64,000 nt of DNA from Rosa chinensis (Eukaryota > Streptophyta > Magnoliopsida > Rosales > Rosaceae). The first letter of the stretch is position 1. The number at the start of each line of letters is the position of its first letter. Of this stretch, positions 1 to 12,216 are shown one piece after another. Made by a program: the position numbers and the translations under genes. A model generated the notes under the pieces. The model had not been told where the DNA came from, did not search any database, and saw only the letters and a program-made list of their open reading frames with translations. Where the stretch lies: contig NC_037094.1 of NCBI RefSeq assembly GCF_002994745.2, positions 8,927,001 to 8,991,000 on the forward strand. The letters are read 5' to 3'.

Positions 1-754
1 AATGTTTGTGTTACTTGTGACAGACAAGATGATGATATAAGGCACTGGACCCTTCTTTTTCTGCTCTATTGGTAAGCTAAGGAGTCTTAATTAATGTTGT
101 CTCCTAGCTAATTCCACATTTTACAGAGCCAAGTGGAAGTTGATGGTGGCAAATCATTAGATCTCAGCAACTATCCATACATATATATGGTAAGTTGGTA
201 ACTGGTCCAAATGCTTTATTATCACCTTTCGATCAGCAAAAATCAAACGTCAAATGAAATTGAGTTCTTTGATTTGCTGGTGCAGAGATGGAAGGAGCAA
301 TACTTTGTGAATGTTGGCAGAGACTGTGGTTTGACTATAGCCGGCTTTTACTATGTGTGTTTCTCATGTAGTGATGGCTCCATCAATGGCTTCTAATGAT
401 CCTAATAGCAGGTAGCTGTCCTTCATTTTGTTGTTGGTCTATGAATTTGACGTATTGTAACTCTTTGCTTTGTTCAAAATATAATGCTATTGATTTCTTC
501 TATTTATGATGGGGATGTGCTTATGCTTAGGAAGTAAACTATCACTTTTAATACCATTCACTGTTTTCTGGGTTTACTTTTGTCACCTCATTAGTACATT
601 GACTGAAATGCTATTTGAACCAACCTGCAGCCCGTTCCAGAAGCTTGAGCTGAAACATACAAATGAGGGAAGATTAGGATTCAGTTTTTCGTCCTACAAA
701 CCAATCTGTAGATTCGTTTGTGTTAGTAATGGTACTTCACGGGCTGTGTGGTGA
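1..754 (+). pseudogene. 3' end of a GID4/VID24-like gene, frameshifted
   Basis: GID4/VID24 proteins are substrate receptors of the GID/CTLH ubiquitin ligase. Four exon-like blocks with GT-AG borders are visible: about 1-71, 127-189 (QVEVDGGKSLDLSNY), 286-411 (RWKEQYFVNVGRDCGLTIAG, then FYYVCFSCSDGSINGF) and 631-754 (PFQKLELKHTNEGRLGFSFS). Their order matches the C-terminal half of plant GID4-like proteins. The copy looks dead. At about 391-398 two bases are missing from the FYYDPNS stretch, giving TAA. Near 45-52 several bases are missing after the HW motif. The tail after SSY runs on into unrelated residues instead of the short family C-terminus. The 5' part lies outside the window. The family is assigned from recalled motifs, with no search run. 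Confidence 0.75.
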
Positions 755-2640
755 TTACCATATACTAGTGACTTCGAGGTGATATGAAATCATGCATTTG
801 ATCGTGAATTTTTGATTAAGTGAGAAATAGTGAACTAAAGGGAAGTTTTGTTCTTTCTCTATGATTCTTGGCGTTATCTTCAGTATGTTTAGCATTTAAT
901 TTTCTCCAGTACTTACAAGGTACAGGCGTACAGCCTAGTAAGCGCTAATTGGGGATATCAAGCCCAGAATACAAGAAGTAAAGAGAATTGGGCTTAGCCC
1001 ATGCTGCCACTACGCGTGTAAAACTACTACAGTAAGGAATACCATCGTCTTATTGGCCCTACCAGGCAGTGGTTCAAGGTTCAAGGATGAACAACTCAAT
1101 CAGTAATTTCTTCTTTTTCTCTAGCAAGATAGTTGGACCTTGTGGTTTACCTGATTCAAGGCTATGAATATATGCCTTAGAAATAGAAACACATCGATTG
1201 GAAGGGCTGCTGAACAAGAAGATGGTTCAACACCATACCTCCTGCAGCATCATCTGCAAATAGTGAATTGCAACCTATTGCTTTAAACTCATTTCCTTAT
1301 CAAACATTTTATTTATTGCCATTCTTTTATGAATATTTCCAAAAACATGATACCAAAACTATATACTTAGAAAATAAAAGCCCGAAAGTGTAAAGTGTTC
1401 CGGTATAATTAACATGCAACAAGAAGTGAAAGTTTTGCATTTTCGAGTTTGAAATTGACATCGGCAACATATTAAAAGGGGGTTATAATTTACAAGTTGC
1501 ATCGTTCGATGGAAATTTTGTTAAAATGGCAGTTTTTGTTAGGAAATTCAGTTAAGATCTTGAGCCAAGCCGACATTCAGGCTCCGTCTCATGCCCATAC
1601 AACCAATTTCTTAAGGTTCATAACTTGAGATCTCTCCACTCTGTTTATAATTTAGATATGGGTTATCATGTCCCTGAGGAATGAATTGTCTTTCCTTGAA
1701 TTCAATTCTGGATTTTTAAATTTCTGTTATTTTTAGATTTTATATGGTCTGGGTTTTTACTCTTCGTTTTCCACTTGTTTATTATGTGATGCTGCATCTT
1801 TTGTTATTCACTGGCTTAGTGGACTGTTTCTGTCTATATTCTTGTTCTTTATGTGAAATGGAAGATGGGTTGAATTTGCATTCTGATTTCTTAAGCTACT
1901 TTGATGGATTTCGCGGTGTAGATTAATTATTCTTAAAATTCTGGCTTTCTGGGTTGCTCTATGACTTGTGTGTAGAGGTAATAATTTACAAGTTAGATGC
2001 ATATTTTTTTCATATTTAGTTTATGGGTGAATTTAAAATTTGGATGCATGATGAAGAACCAGAAACTCTGATTGCTTGTGAAAAGAAATTCATTTAGTAG
2101 CAATTGGTAGGAGGAAAGTTGCGTAATTTGAAACATTGTCTAATCTACTTGCTGCTTCATATTAGTTGGTGTATTATGGTTTTGTCTCTTAAAAATATAT
2201 GTTTCTTTTTTGAAGAGTATGCTTTTGTAGGTTCACTCAATTCTGTTGTATAAGATATATTTGGTATTGCAAAATTGTGTCAAATCTGGGCTTACATGTT
2301 GAGTAGTTTTCTCTTCTATCAATATTTTGAGCTCTTGAATGGTTTATGTATAAAGGGCAGAAGCTTTTGTTGATAATTGTAGTTTGAGTACAAAACATAC
2401 TGATGAGTAACTGATTTGTGTTGCTTTTGAGTTTACAATTGGCAGTAGTTTTATCAGTTTGCTCAAGTAATGGCAAGATTTTCCTGTCTTTTTTATTATT
2501 GAGTTATATTGAAATTAATCTGTTGATTTTGTAACTACTGAAAATGCTATTTTAAAAGTGCAAAAGAGGATAACAAATTAAATTTCTAAGTAAGTGTCGG
2601 TTTAACAACCTTGATGTTTGGATTCTTTTACATAATAGGA
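755..2640. other. Spacer without recognisable gene
   Basis: This is AT-rich sequence with only short, codon-poor open frames on both strands. I see no domain, terminal repeat or RNA gene. It may hold decayed transposon or intron sequence. Confidence 0.5.
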
Positions 2641-2679
2641 TCAATGACTTACGAAGGAGCTGATTTGTTTTTGTAGGTT

Positions 2680-3360
2680 GGTCTGGCCTATTGCTCTTTC
2701 CTTGTGCCTATTTCGCTTTACGGGGGTTCATTTACGGGTACAACAATAGTCTCGTGGAAGAATTTCTTCCATTAAAGTGTGGGTGGTTAGAATGTGGTTT
2801 TACTCCGATTTTCAGTTTGCTAATATATGAGATATAAGTACTGTATGATCTTTCTTTGTATGCGGTAGGTTCAGCAGGTCAAAGACATAAACAAGCTGGG
2901 TTTTATGGGTCGGGTTCAAGAAGAGCTTGTGTTGATAGAAGACTGGTACATTTTCAGGTGAGACCGGTGGGGATTGGTGGAGGGTTGTCACTTGAGACAA
3001 TAAAACCAATCATACCAATCGCGGGGTCTAGTCAAATGCAGTGCTTCTGCTTTGGTTAGTTTGTTACTGCATTTTCTCATTTTCTGGTTCATCTCTTTTT
3101 GAAAATGCTTTTTACTTCTTAAGTAGGATTGTTGATTGGCTTCAATTTATCCTGGAATTAGTCATACCTTTTACAAATTGTACTGATGCTTATGGGCGGT
3201 GCAACTTTAGTTGTATTGCAATAAACATGCTACATATGGACTAGCTTTGCCTTGATTTTGTATTGAAAATGCTTTTTTTTTCTCTCTTGCTTTTGCTTCT
3301 CTTTTTGCAGAATGCCAGATGTGCTACAGCACTACAAACCAAATCTATCGCAAGTCTTTG
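2680..3360 (+). other. Exon-like blocks of unidentified origin
   Basis: Three stretches sit between plausible splice signals: after TTTTTGTAG at about 2680, at 2870-2957 (reads VKDINKLGFMGRVQEELVLI, ends CAG|GTGAG) and at 3311-3360 after TTTTTGCAG. The middle one has amino-acid composition typical of real coding sequence, but stops and frame changes separate the blocks. I do not recognise the family. It could be a decayed gene or a captured fragment. Confidence 0.3.
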
Positions 3361-3450
3361 TAAGGCAAATACTTATTTTATTTATTTATTATTATTATTA
3401 TTTTTTTAACATGAGCAAATACTTGTTGTTAATTGCATATCTGGTGGCAT

Positions 3451-4642
3451 CAATGTTTTAAAAGGCTGAGGCGTAGCCGGGAGAGCCTCAGCAAGGCGCT
3501 CGCCTTGAGGCGTAAGGCTTACGCCTTACGTATAAATTTGCTGGTGATTGATAAATTAACTTATTTCTCTCTATTATCTCTACTAGATAAGACTAAAACC
3601 AAAGCAACAGAATACCAAAGCAACAGGGACACTTATTATCTCTCTATTATCACAAAGAATCAAACTCAACAAGTAACTTCAAGTCAATGATCCGACATTC
3701 CAAGCTTAAATTTCAGTTTTATCAACAAACAAGTTAAGCAAGTTTGGAATACTTAGTTAATGATGCATTGCAAAAAGATCACGAACATGCAACCAAAATT
3801 CCCTAATAGCATTGCATAACTGTGTTATATGGCTTCCCAATTCCTGGTAAATTGACAGTTGTTTAAGCAAGACCTTTTTCCTATCGGAGTCATCTTAATT
3901 TCTGGTTCTGTGACATTTGCAGTTTATCTTTTTAGTATAGCCAATCAATTTTTGAAGATGCATATAGGTGAAACACCACTCCTTCGTTCTGCTTTCCCTC
4001 GATGATTACCATAAACACAATTCCACAAAAACTATAAAACCTCAAAACCAAAGAAACAAGGTATCCAAATTCCAATTCCAATTCCAATTGCACATAATAA
4101 AGAAACACAAAACCATCCAAAGAAAGCAAGGAAAGTTGAGAGAAAAGCAAGATCATACCTTAACCTCCTTTTCTTCAAAATTCAAATCGAACTACAAGTC
4201 TACAACTCTCTAACTCTCTTCAAATCGAACTTATTTCTTGCTCCAATTCTGCAAATAGCCTCCTTTAGAACCAATTTGTTGAAGAAACTTACGGGCTCTT
4301 CATGATTTTATCAACTTTTCGAGTAAGGGATTGGGATTGGCTCAAGAGCAGAGTGAAGAGTTGGGGAGGAGGCTGTTTGAATGTTTTGGGGATTGGCTCG
4401 GGTATAATACATGACCTAAATGGGTTTTGATTCACTCAACACCAAAACGATGTCATTTTGGGGTGTTAAAAAAAAAAAAAATTGCCAGGTGTACGCTCAG
4501 AACGCCTTAAGGCGTGCTTTTGCCGCCTCCATCTCCGCCTTCGCCGCCTCTGCGCCTCATCTGAAAAACAGAGGCAATTTCCTTCATGCCTCATGCCTTT
4601 CACGCTCTAAGGTGCGCCTGACGCGCTCTTTTTAAAACATTG
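3451..4642. mobile_element. Non-autonomous hAT-type DNA transposon
   Basis: The element starts CAATGTTTTAAAA and ends with its reverse complement TTTTAAAACATTG. It is flanked on both sides by GGTGGCAT (3443-3450 and 4643-4650), a perfect 8-bp target duplication as made by hAT transposases. GC-rich subterminal zones (3462-3530 and 4495-4630) carry many GGCG/GCCTTA-type short repeats on both strands, as expected for transposase-binding sites. The interior is AT-rich with no transposase frame, so movement would need a transposase from elsewhere. Excision would restore an uninterrupted frame reading SGGIEKAGVLN, so it may have landed in coding-like sequence. Confidence 0.85.
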
Positions 4643-4650
4643 GGTGGCAT

Positions 4651-5040
4651 TGAAAAAGCTGGTGTTCTAAACGTTAGAGAACAGAATGTATTTCTTGTCT
4701 TCTTTATTCTGTAGTTGATAGTCCTTTCCAGTAAATTTCCTTTAGTGCAAGAAGGACGCACACTCTGTGAAACCGTAGTCTTTATACCCTCATATTGTTT
4801 GTGCATTAGTCCCAGAAGCATCCATACTCTGTGAAACCATAGTGATTATTTATAGCCAAGTAAGCTGACTTGCCCATTTGCCGCTTGCAGGAGAACGAGC
4901 ATTTTGCAGTTTGGTGATGGACCAAGAGAGATGATATATTGTTCTTTTAGATGAAAGAAAAGTCTCCTTGTAGAGTTTTTTAGAATAATTTGTATTTAAA
5001 TATTTTTTTTTTTTAAAAATGGAATATATGTAGTTACCAA
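4651..5040. other. Spacer between hAT element and LINE fragment
   Basis: No gene is recognised. A short motif ending CTCTGTGAAACC(A/G)TAGT occurs twice (about 4762 and 4831), suggesting a small local duplication. The first bases continue the coding-like stretch interrupted by the hAT insertion. Confidence 0.4.
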
Positions 5041-5062
5041 AGATTGATTGTATTAAAATAAC

Positions 5063-5370
5063 TTGCCTATTTCTGGTTCTGACCATGGACCAATTTACCT
5101 TTCTTATGCCTGTACTACCAAGAAGAGGAAAACTTTTAGACTTGAAGCTATGTAGCTTCATCATAATGATTTTAAGAACATTGTTAATGCTTCTTGGCTA
5201 ACTGCCACTACTGGAACTGCTGCTGAAAATTTTGTATGTAAAGTTAATGCCTTTCAAGCTTTAGCTAATTAAGAATGGAATTTTTCTGTGCTTGGAAATA
5301 TTTTCCACAAAATGAAAGACCTCCTTGGACGGTTACAGTCTGTTCAAAATTCTCTAAACACTAATTATTA
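5063..5370 (+). pseudogene. LINE (L1-type) ORF2 fragment
   Basis: The plus-strand frame reads the end of an L1 endonuclease domain (LPISGSDHGPIYL, with the conserved SDH motif) and then the spacer toward reverse transcriptase (FRLEAMWLHHNDFKNIV, WNFSVLGNIFHKMKDLLGRL), typical of plant L1 ORF2. A TAA interrupts the frame near 5271. No RT catalytic region follows, because the sequence is cut by Helitron A at 5384. It does not resume on the other side of the Helitron cluster. It is a dead relic; lineage is not assigned. Confidence 0.75.
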
Positions 5371-5383
5371 TATTATACTATAA

Positions 5384-8188
5384 TCTAAAGCCGAATAATC
5401 TTGACTGTTTATCCCTGTTCATTCAACTGTTTATACGTGAAGTGGCGGTTTTACCCTTCTGTTTCTCTCATTTACGGGATGCCATCGTTCTATGGTCAAG
5501 TCGAGTTCGTTCGTGGTTTCTGGAGAAAGCAGTCGAAACAGAGAGAGAGAGAGATAGCGAAAGAGAGCTAGAGAGAGTGGAGATTCCGTTTTTCTGTGAG
5601 GAGGAAGAAGATCTGCGTCTTGGATAGTTCTGCCGTCTACCTTTTGGGTTGGTTTTTTATTCGTGTCTTTGGTTTATAGTTTTGATTGAGGTTTTTCGCC
5701 GTGGTTGGTTTTGAATTGAATTGGGTTTCGATTTTGTAAGGGTATTGTTCGGTTTTGCTGTGAGGAGGAAGAGGACCTGCGTTTTGGATAACTCTGCGTT
5801 TTGAGCCAAGGAGAAGATGAGGGATTTGGGTATATGGTTGTGATCGATACTTAGTTTTTGGGGTAAGTTCAGGTAATTTCGATTTTGATTGAAATTCTGG
5901 TTTCGATTTCAATATGGGATCTGTTTGATTGCTAGGTAAGTGAACAATTTTGAGAGTTGTTATACAATTTCTGTGTTGTGTTCAACCATAAGCATAGAAT
6001 TGATTAAAAGATTTGAGCTTCACTCTGAGAATGATTGAATAGGAATTGGGCTTAAGACGAGTATTTGATTTTCTAATTCTGGGTATTGATTGCAGAGATT
6101 AGTTTCAGCACCAACCCAGTATCTGACATCTGAGAAGTTAAGCATTGGAAAAACCAAGTTCAAGGCTTTTGATTTGGGTGGCATCAGATTGCTTGCAGAT
6201 TTTGGACAGATTTTGTAAGATTTTGATCAAAGGTTTTTTGCTGTTATTGGTTGAGTTGATTGAATGAGTTGCCAGAAAAAGATTGGTAGAATAAGATTAG
6301 TGTTTCTGTCTTATTTTGATGAGGTCAAGTTAGATATTCTCTGCTAAAAGAAATGCAGAGTTTACACACAAAAACTCTACTGATGAGACCCATTCTCTTC
6401 AATTTATTTGTCTTTTGGGCAATCGCCAACTAAATTTAAGTGCCAGAGAGGAGATAGTGAAAAATGGTGAAGGCTGTGCACTATTGTAATTGTTGTGACC
6501 GATTAGATTTAGTCCTTTCCGTTTTCTGTTTGTGGATTGATTACTTTAGGCACTATCCTTATAAACACTAAAGTTTTAGATCAGTTACTGGTTCTGTTTG
6601 CATTCATTATTATTTTTTCTATATTGTTTCAAGTTGGTTCGGTTGTTTGGCTTCTTTTTGTTAAACAGTTGACAACTTGATTTTAATTCTTTTCTGATAA
6701 AACCAATAATTTATATTCATGAAAAAGATCTTCATTTCTTGCTCAACTACATCATGTTTTCGAACCCACTGTTTCCTGCTTTCATACTTTGAACTTCCTT
6801 CTTGCTCAAGTACATCATTATCATATTCATGCGTTCTGCTATTCGCCTATCAATTTAATCATCAAAGAATTCTGATATTTACATTTGTTGACACTGTATA
6901 GCAAATTAATGCTATTATCAAGAATTTCTACTCACATAATGCAACTAATTTCATTTTCAAAATTACTTTGTGCAGCATCAGCTCTGTTTCACAACTGGAA
7001 ATCACTGAGCAAGAGGAAAAAAATCAAACAAATGCTTCATCTGTTCACTGTCAAAGATAAATGAAGCTACAGGTAAAGGCTTTTATTCATGAATTTATAA
7101 CATTTCTATTTGTTTGTACTCTACAACATATTAATCGTATCAATAGTGTTAATCAATGATAGTTTGAGGTTTAGGCAATAGATATCATCCTCAGCAATGA
7201 ATGTTGACATGAATTAGTCACTTGATTTTCTGACCTTCTGTGACATTTGAATCGTAAAGGACTCATGAGTTGCCTTAACAAGAAATTCAAACCAAGCTCA
7301 GAATGTTTTAGCTTTCATTTCAGTAATGTTTTTTTGTTTAAATGTTTGAGTTCAATGAATATCGACTCAGATACGAAATTCATTTTTTTCATTCACTTTT
7401 GCCTATAGCACTATCTCAATATAACTGTTTGTCATACTCAGTTATTGCTTAAGATGATGTATCATGTATACCAGTGACCTAGCTTAAACTAATTATTTAG
7501 GATTGAGTTAAATACATTTTGCATTTTGTATAGGTTTCCAAATATATCTTGCATTGGCATTGTAAGCTCATCCCATTCATTCATCTGATTTCAATTTTTG
7601 TTTTGTTTTGTTTTTTTGTTTTTTTTTTTTTGGTATTGCAATAAATTCGTAACTGGTTTTCTGAGATAGTAAATTAAGAGACACTGATCTTTTCTATTTT
7701 GAAGTTATAAGAAAATGAGTGACATTTCTTATTCCAATGGCAATGCCAATGTGAATGGAAATGGAAATGTTGTGAATGGTTACTAGAAGAGCTGCTGGTA
7801 CGAGAAGGAAATCGAAGAAACCTTAGGCTGGAGCTTTGCTTTTAATATGTATAGTTACTTATGTATACATTTTCAGTACAATCAGTTACATTAATTTAGT
7901 AATCTTGGCTTCTACATCATTTTTTTTTCTTTTTCTTTTTCTTTTTGTGGTTCCTATTTCATTTTATACTTGAATGCGGAAACACACACACACACACAAA
8001 ACAAGAACTAGCTGACTTATGGCCCTATATTAAAATTTGAGAGTGAAAGTTCTTTACTTTACAAATTGAATGAAAAGTTTCATAATTTTACCATAGTAAC
8101 ATTTTTTTTTTGACAACAAATATTGGTTGGATTAGAGGTACCGCAGCATATAAATAAACGCGCGGCATCGCGCGGGATACTCTGCTAG
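5384..8188 (+). mobile_element. Helitron A with captured SAR1 exon
   Basis: The 5' end is TCTAAAGCCGAATAATC and the 3' end is the palindromic hairpin CGCGCG-GCAT-CGCGCG (about 8159-8174) followed 10 bases later by CTAG (8185-8188). It lies between A (5383) and T (8189), the Helitron insertion preference, and makes no target duplication. There is no helicase or Rep frame, so it is non-autonomous. The 5' part (5450-5640) looks like a promoter/5'-UTR with GA-rich repeats. The interior holds a SAR1 gene fragment (see 6096-6200). The 5' terminus resembles that of Helitron B. Confidence 0.8.
6096..6200 (+). pseudogene. Captured exon fragment of a SAR1 small GTPase
   Basis: SAR1 recruits the COPII coat at ER exit sites. 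After a TTGCAG acceptor the frame reads PTQYLTSEKLSIGKTKFKAF then DLGG, matching the SAR1 region before and through the G3 DxxG motif. One base is missing just after DLGG: the next codons read IRLL, and adding a C restores HQIA, the family sequence. The first 12-15 bases are also altered. Only this exon is present, inside a Helitron, so it is a transduplicated gene piece and not a functional gene. Confidence 0.8.
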
Positions 8189-10320
8189 TTATTATACATA
8201 CATCTAAAGCCGAAACACTGTTTATAGTACTGTTCATTACTGTTCCTAGACACTGTTCATTACGAATTGGCGGTTTTGCCCTCGCTTGAATTTTTTTTGC
8301 AGCTGTGCCACTGCTTTCTCTTTGGCTTTTTACCTGTTTGGCGCGACAGGTGTACGTTTCCTTGCTCTACGAAGAGAAAGGACAATAATCAAGAACGATC
8401 GGTGCTTTGTCCTTTATTATCTGGTTGCCTTTATTATGTGGGTACAGGATTAGACGAACTTCACTTGCGGGAAGCTCAACTTCAAAGTTCAACACTTGCA
8501 GGAAGCTCAACTTCAAGTTCAGCACTTGGATGTAATGTAAATGGGTAAGAGCTTTTCTTTATTATGTAACCTTTCTGCTGACGATGGTGATTAGCGTTAA
8601 ATGGTTTCCATCCTTCTATGATCTTCTTTTTGATTCAATTGTTCATAAGTTGAATCCATTTTTTTTTATGTTTGTTGTTTGTTTTTAATTTGCAGATTAT
8701 ACATGTTGAAGGAGCCAACATCTCCACTGTTTTTCCACTCCGAGAAGCCTCTCCATCAACATCAGCCTTTCCTCTTGGCCGACATCAAAACCGCCCATCA
8801 ACATCACGATCACTCAAAAGCTTGGTAAGATTTTACGTTGATAGAATTAGCATAACATCATAACCATTGATCTCATCATGAAACGCTTATGATTTATCTC
8901 CACCTAAAATTCTACTCTATTTCTAACCATTGGAAACTGTCTGATTCAAATTCTTTGATTCAAGCTTTTGATTCTTTTTTTGCTGGATTCGTGGATTATT
9001 CAGTTGGTTTCGCTACATCATTAATTCATGCTTTTAGTCTGTTTCGCAACAATGAAGATTCCAGTTTTGGAAGTTTTTGTCTTCTATTGTTTTTGTTACT
9101 TCTTATATGCTTTGGTTTTTGCTTGGTTTTTTTGTTGTTATTGATTTTCAATTGATATGGATTTTTATGTTTTAGCGATTTTGTTTATCTTCCACTTTGG
9201 AATTTGGCTGATTAATTGGAAACATGTCAAGCTATGTTTCTAATGTTTAACAATTTGAAGCTCACTTTGATTCTCCTGTGATTTTATTTTGTGGGTGTTG
9301 TTTGATATTTTTTTTTGTTTTCTTTGGAGTTTTGTTGTGGGTGTGGGTTTGATTCTTTGATTGATTTTGAGCCCTTTACTGGGATTGTCTACTGTTTTGT
9401 GTTGAATCAGCTTATTTATCTTCTGGTATAAGTGTAAGGTTTGTTTTTGAATGGTGGATAGGTCTTTGAATTACTCAAGGATTAGTGTTTTAGTTGTTTG
9501 CTGTCGATATAGAGCCATAAAAGTAAATGTCTGGATCAAAGTTTTGACATTTGTTCGTAACGGTTTGTTTGTTTTGTTTAGAGTGTGCATGATGATTTGA
9601 ACTGTTTGCGTGTTACTGAATTAGTCTACTCTATTTATAACTTGAGGACTGAAAATTTAGTTGACAAGATGTTGATGGTAGTGGTGAGATTAAGTGGTGG
9701 CTTATGCTTTACTAGAGCCTTGAATGTGAAAACTGTAGATAAAATTGGTTTGCTTCAATTTTTGAAGAAGTTTCTGTTGTGCCTTTTGTTAATTGAATTA
9801 TGTGTACTCATGCAGAGGTTCAGAAATTTGGTGAGATTGCAAAACAACCTATGTCCGAAGGTGATAATTCCGCAAAGTCTGTTGACCGCAAATTATCATA
9901 TCGATTGTTTTACCTCAATGCAATTTTTTTGTAGACTGAGTTCAACTGAATGATATCATTAATGACATATCAGACAAGGTATGTTGCTGCATTCCCTTGG
10001 TCATCGGATTTCTTGATAAATATTAACGCTTACTGTATCATTTTTGATTTACCTGAATAAATACTTTCAATGTATTTGGTGTACGATTATATCACAGAGC
10101 TCAACTCATATATACCATATGAGCAATTGAAGAGTGAACGAGGAAGCCATGGATTGGAGAGTGATTACTATTTTCTGGCATTGAACTTTTCCCTCAACGA
10201 ATGAGCTTTTCCTCTGTAAAGGGTCTGATTCTCAATTTCTAATCTCTATTTATGGCGTCATTGTTATTGTTAATAATGGAATATGCAATAGTTTATATGA
10301 ATAATATATGAAGCTGTAGT

Positions 10321-10354
<34 letters not shown>

Positions 10355-10727
10355 CCAGATGACTGCATTAATCTTAGTCATATCATGACTGCATGCATTC
10401 TATGATTTCGATCTTCTATATATTAGTTTCAAGAAATTTATGATAGCACCTGAAATTAGGGTAGTGCTTTTTTTCGATGTGTTTATTCGGTTTTGTTTAT
10501 TATGTCTGTGTCCTGTGTCCATTAGGTGTGTAACAATTAGAGACTGCATGTAAGTAAGCTTACATCTTACTGATCAGTATAATATATGCTTATCTTCTTA
10601 TAAATTTTCATTATCTGCTGTAAGGTTTATTTGCATTTGGAGTCTCAAGTTAGGCAAAAGATAGTGTGATCAGAATAATGTGTGATGGGCATGATCAAAT
10701 GAAATGAAATAATGTGTGATGCCCTTT

Positions 10728-11050
10728 ATTACAAAAAGGTTATTTGTTTGTACTGGATTATCTAAAATCCTAAATGAAATGAAATAAAATAAAATAAAGA
10801 ATGATGAAATATGTAAAATAGGTTGGTTTATAACTGCTTATAATTGATCTCAGCCCTAAGAGTTATGAGGAAAAGTGCATGCAGGCATGATGTCCTATCT
10901 GAGTTTAAGTCTTTAATATGATTTGAGTAATCGGAGTATTAACTGAGAGACTAGACAAAGTAGAGAAGTAGGGAGTTTGAAAAAGTAATCGGAGTATTGA
11001 CAAAGAAGTTTGGCAATGCTTATTCCTGCCTCAAAGAAAGTTAAGCTTCA
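10728..11050 (+). repeat. 323-bp direct repeat, copy 1
   Basis: This block starts ATTACAAAAAGGTTATTTG and ends TTAAGCTTCA. It matches 11894-12216 base for base by eye, at a constant offset of 1166. It lies just before the captured fibrillin-like exons. Part of the leading motif (TTTATTACAAAAAGGTTATT) occurs a third time near 11082. The ends are not TG...CA, so it is not an obvious LTR. Confidence 0.85.
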
Positions 11051-11328
11051 AATTTTTTTTTACAAAAAATGTGTGATGCCCTTTATTACAAAAAGGTTAT
11101 TTGAAATGAAATGAAAGCCTAACTATAAGCCTGAGTGATGATAATAAATTTAAAAAATAGGCGCAGGCAAGTGGAGGGAGGAAAGAGGGAAAGAATCCAA
11201 CATTTTCAAATAAGAAGAGTTACTTTAACCATTTTTTATTGAACATTAAAGGAGAAGATAAGCAAATTTTATAAAAGATTTGGAGTATTTCTTCTCCTTT
11301 ATGTTCAAATTTTTTTGTTTTTGCACAG

Positions 11329-11852
11329 GCAGAAGCAATAATCAAAAACGAATATACATCACTACTTGGAGATGAGGCAAAGGGTTGGTTTGATACCACA
11401 TATCTGTCCCAATCTGGCAATTTTCGTATCTCAAGAAGAAATAAGGTGATAGTGACTTGAATATCTAGCACGCTCTATATTCTAACTGTTGACTGCTTTA
11501 TTTTATCCGACCATGTAGTGATGTATATTTACTTAAAACTAAAATTCAGTTGCTCCTAGCTAAAAATATCGACAAATAACTTTGTAGTGCAGGGAACAAC
11601 ATTTGTTCTGCAAGAGAGAGCTGAACTTAGGCAAAGACTATTGTCAATCATGTCCACTGGTACAAGAGTTAAAGAGGTAATATTTGTGAATCCAAATGTG
11701 TACTTTGTATGTCAAAACAACTTTTCTTGCTGATATGGTTTCTGGCTACCATATTAATACTGCAGGTAATCGAGGAGTTTATTTCCTTATATCAAGGTAT
11801 AGGTGAATTGGAACTCCAAGAAGGGGAATGGGAAATGGTTTGGAGTTGACAG
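11329..11852 (+). pseudogene. Captured plastid-lipid-associated (fibrillin/PAP) gene fragment
   Basis: Fibrillins bind lipids in plastoglobules and thylakoids. Three exons with proper splice signals are present: 11329-11445 (GDEAKGWFDTTYLSQSGNFR), 11593-11676 (GTTFVLQERAELRQRLLSIM) and 11766-11852 (IEEFISLYQGIGELELQEGE, then WEMVWS). The series resembles a chloroplast PAP/fibrillin protein of the PAP12 kind, where the conserved GEW..WSSQ motif follows. Here the serine codon after WS is replaced by TGA (11847-11849), and no later exons follow. All introns are kept, so capture was from DNA. It sits inside Helitron B between identical direct repeats. Confidence 0.7.
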
Positions 11853-11893
11853 GTAATAAGAGTCATGTTCAAGTGAAGATTTACATAAATGTG

Positions 11894-12216
11894 ATTACAA
11901 AAAGGTTATTTGTTTGTACTGGATTATCTAAAATCCTAAATGAAATGAAATAAAATAAAATAAAGAATGATGAAATATGTAAAATAGGTTGGTTTATAAC
12001 TGCTTATAATTGATCTCAGCCCTAAGAGTTATGAGGAAAAGTGCATGCAGGCATGATGTCCTATCTGAGTTTAAGTCTTTAATATGATTTGAGTAATCGG
12101 AGTATTAACTGAGAGACTAGACAAAGTAGAGAAGTAGGGAGTTTGAAAAAGTAATCGGAGTATTGACAAAGAAGTTTGGCAATGCTTATTCCTGCCTCAA
12201 AGAAAGTTAAGCTTCA
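11894..12216 (+). repeat. 323-bp direct repeat, copy 2
   Basis: Second copy of 10728-11050 without any indel or visible mismatch. Sequence before and after the two copies differs: copy 1 follows a GCCCTTT motif, and copy 2 ends in a longer T run. Confidence 0.85.

Noticed and set aside
10728..12216. LTR retrotransposon with 323-bp LTRs
   Set aside because: The repeat ends are not TG...CA, no PBS or PPT is seen, and the interior is an intron-containing host gene fragment.
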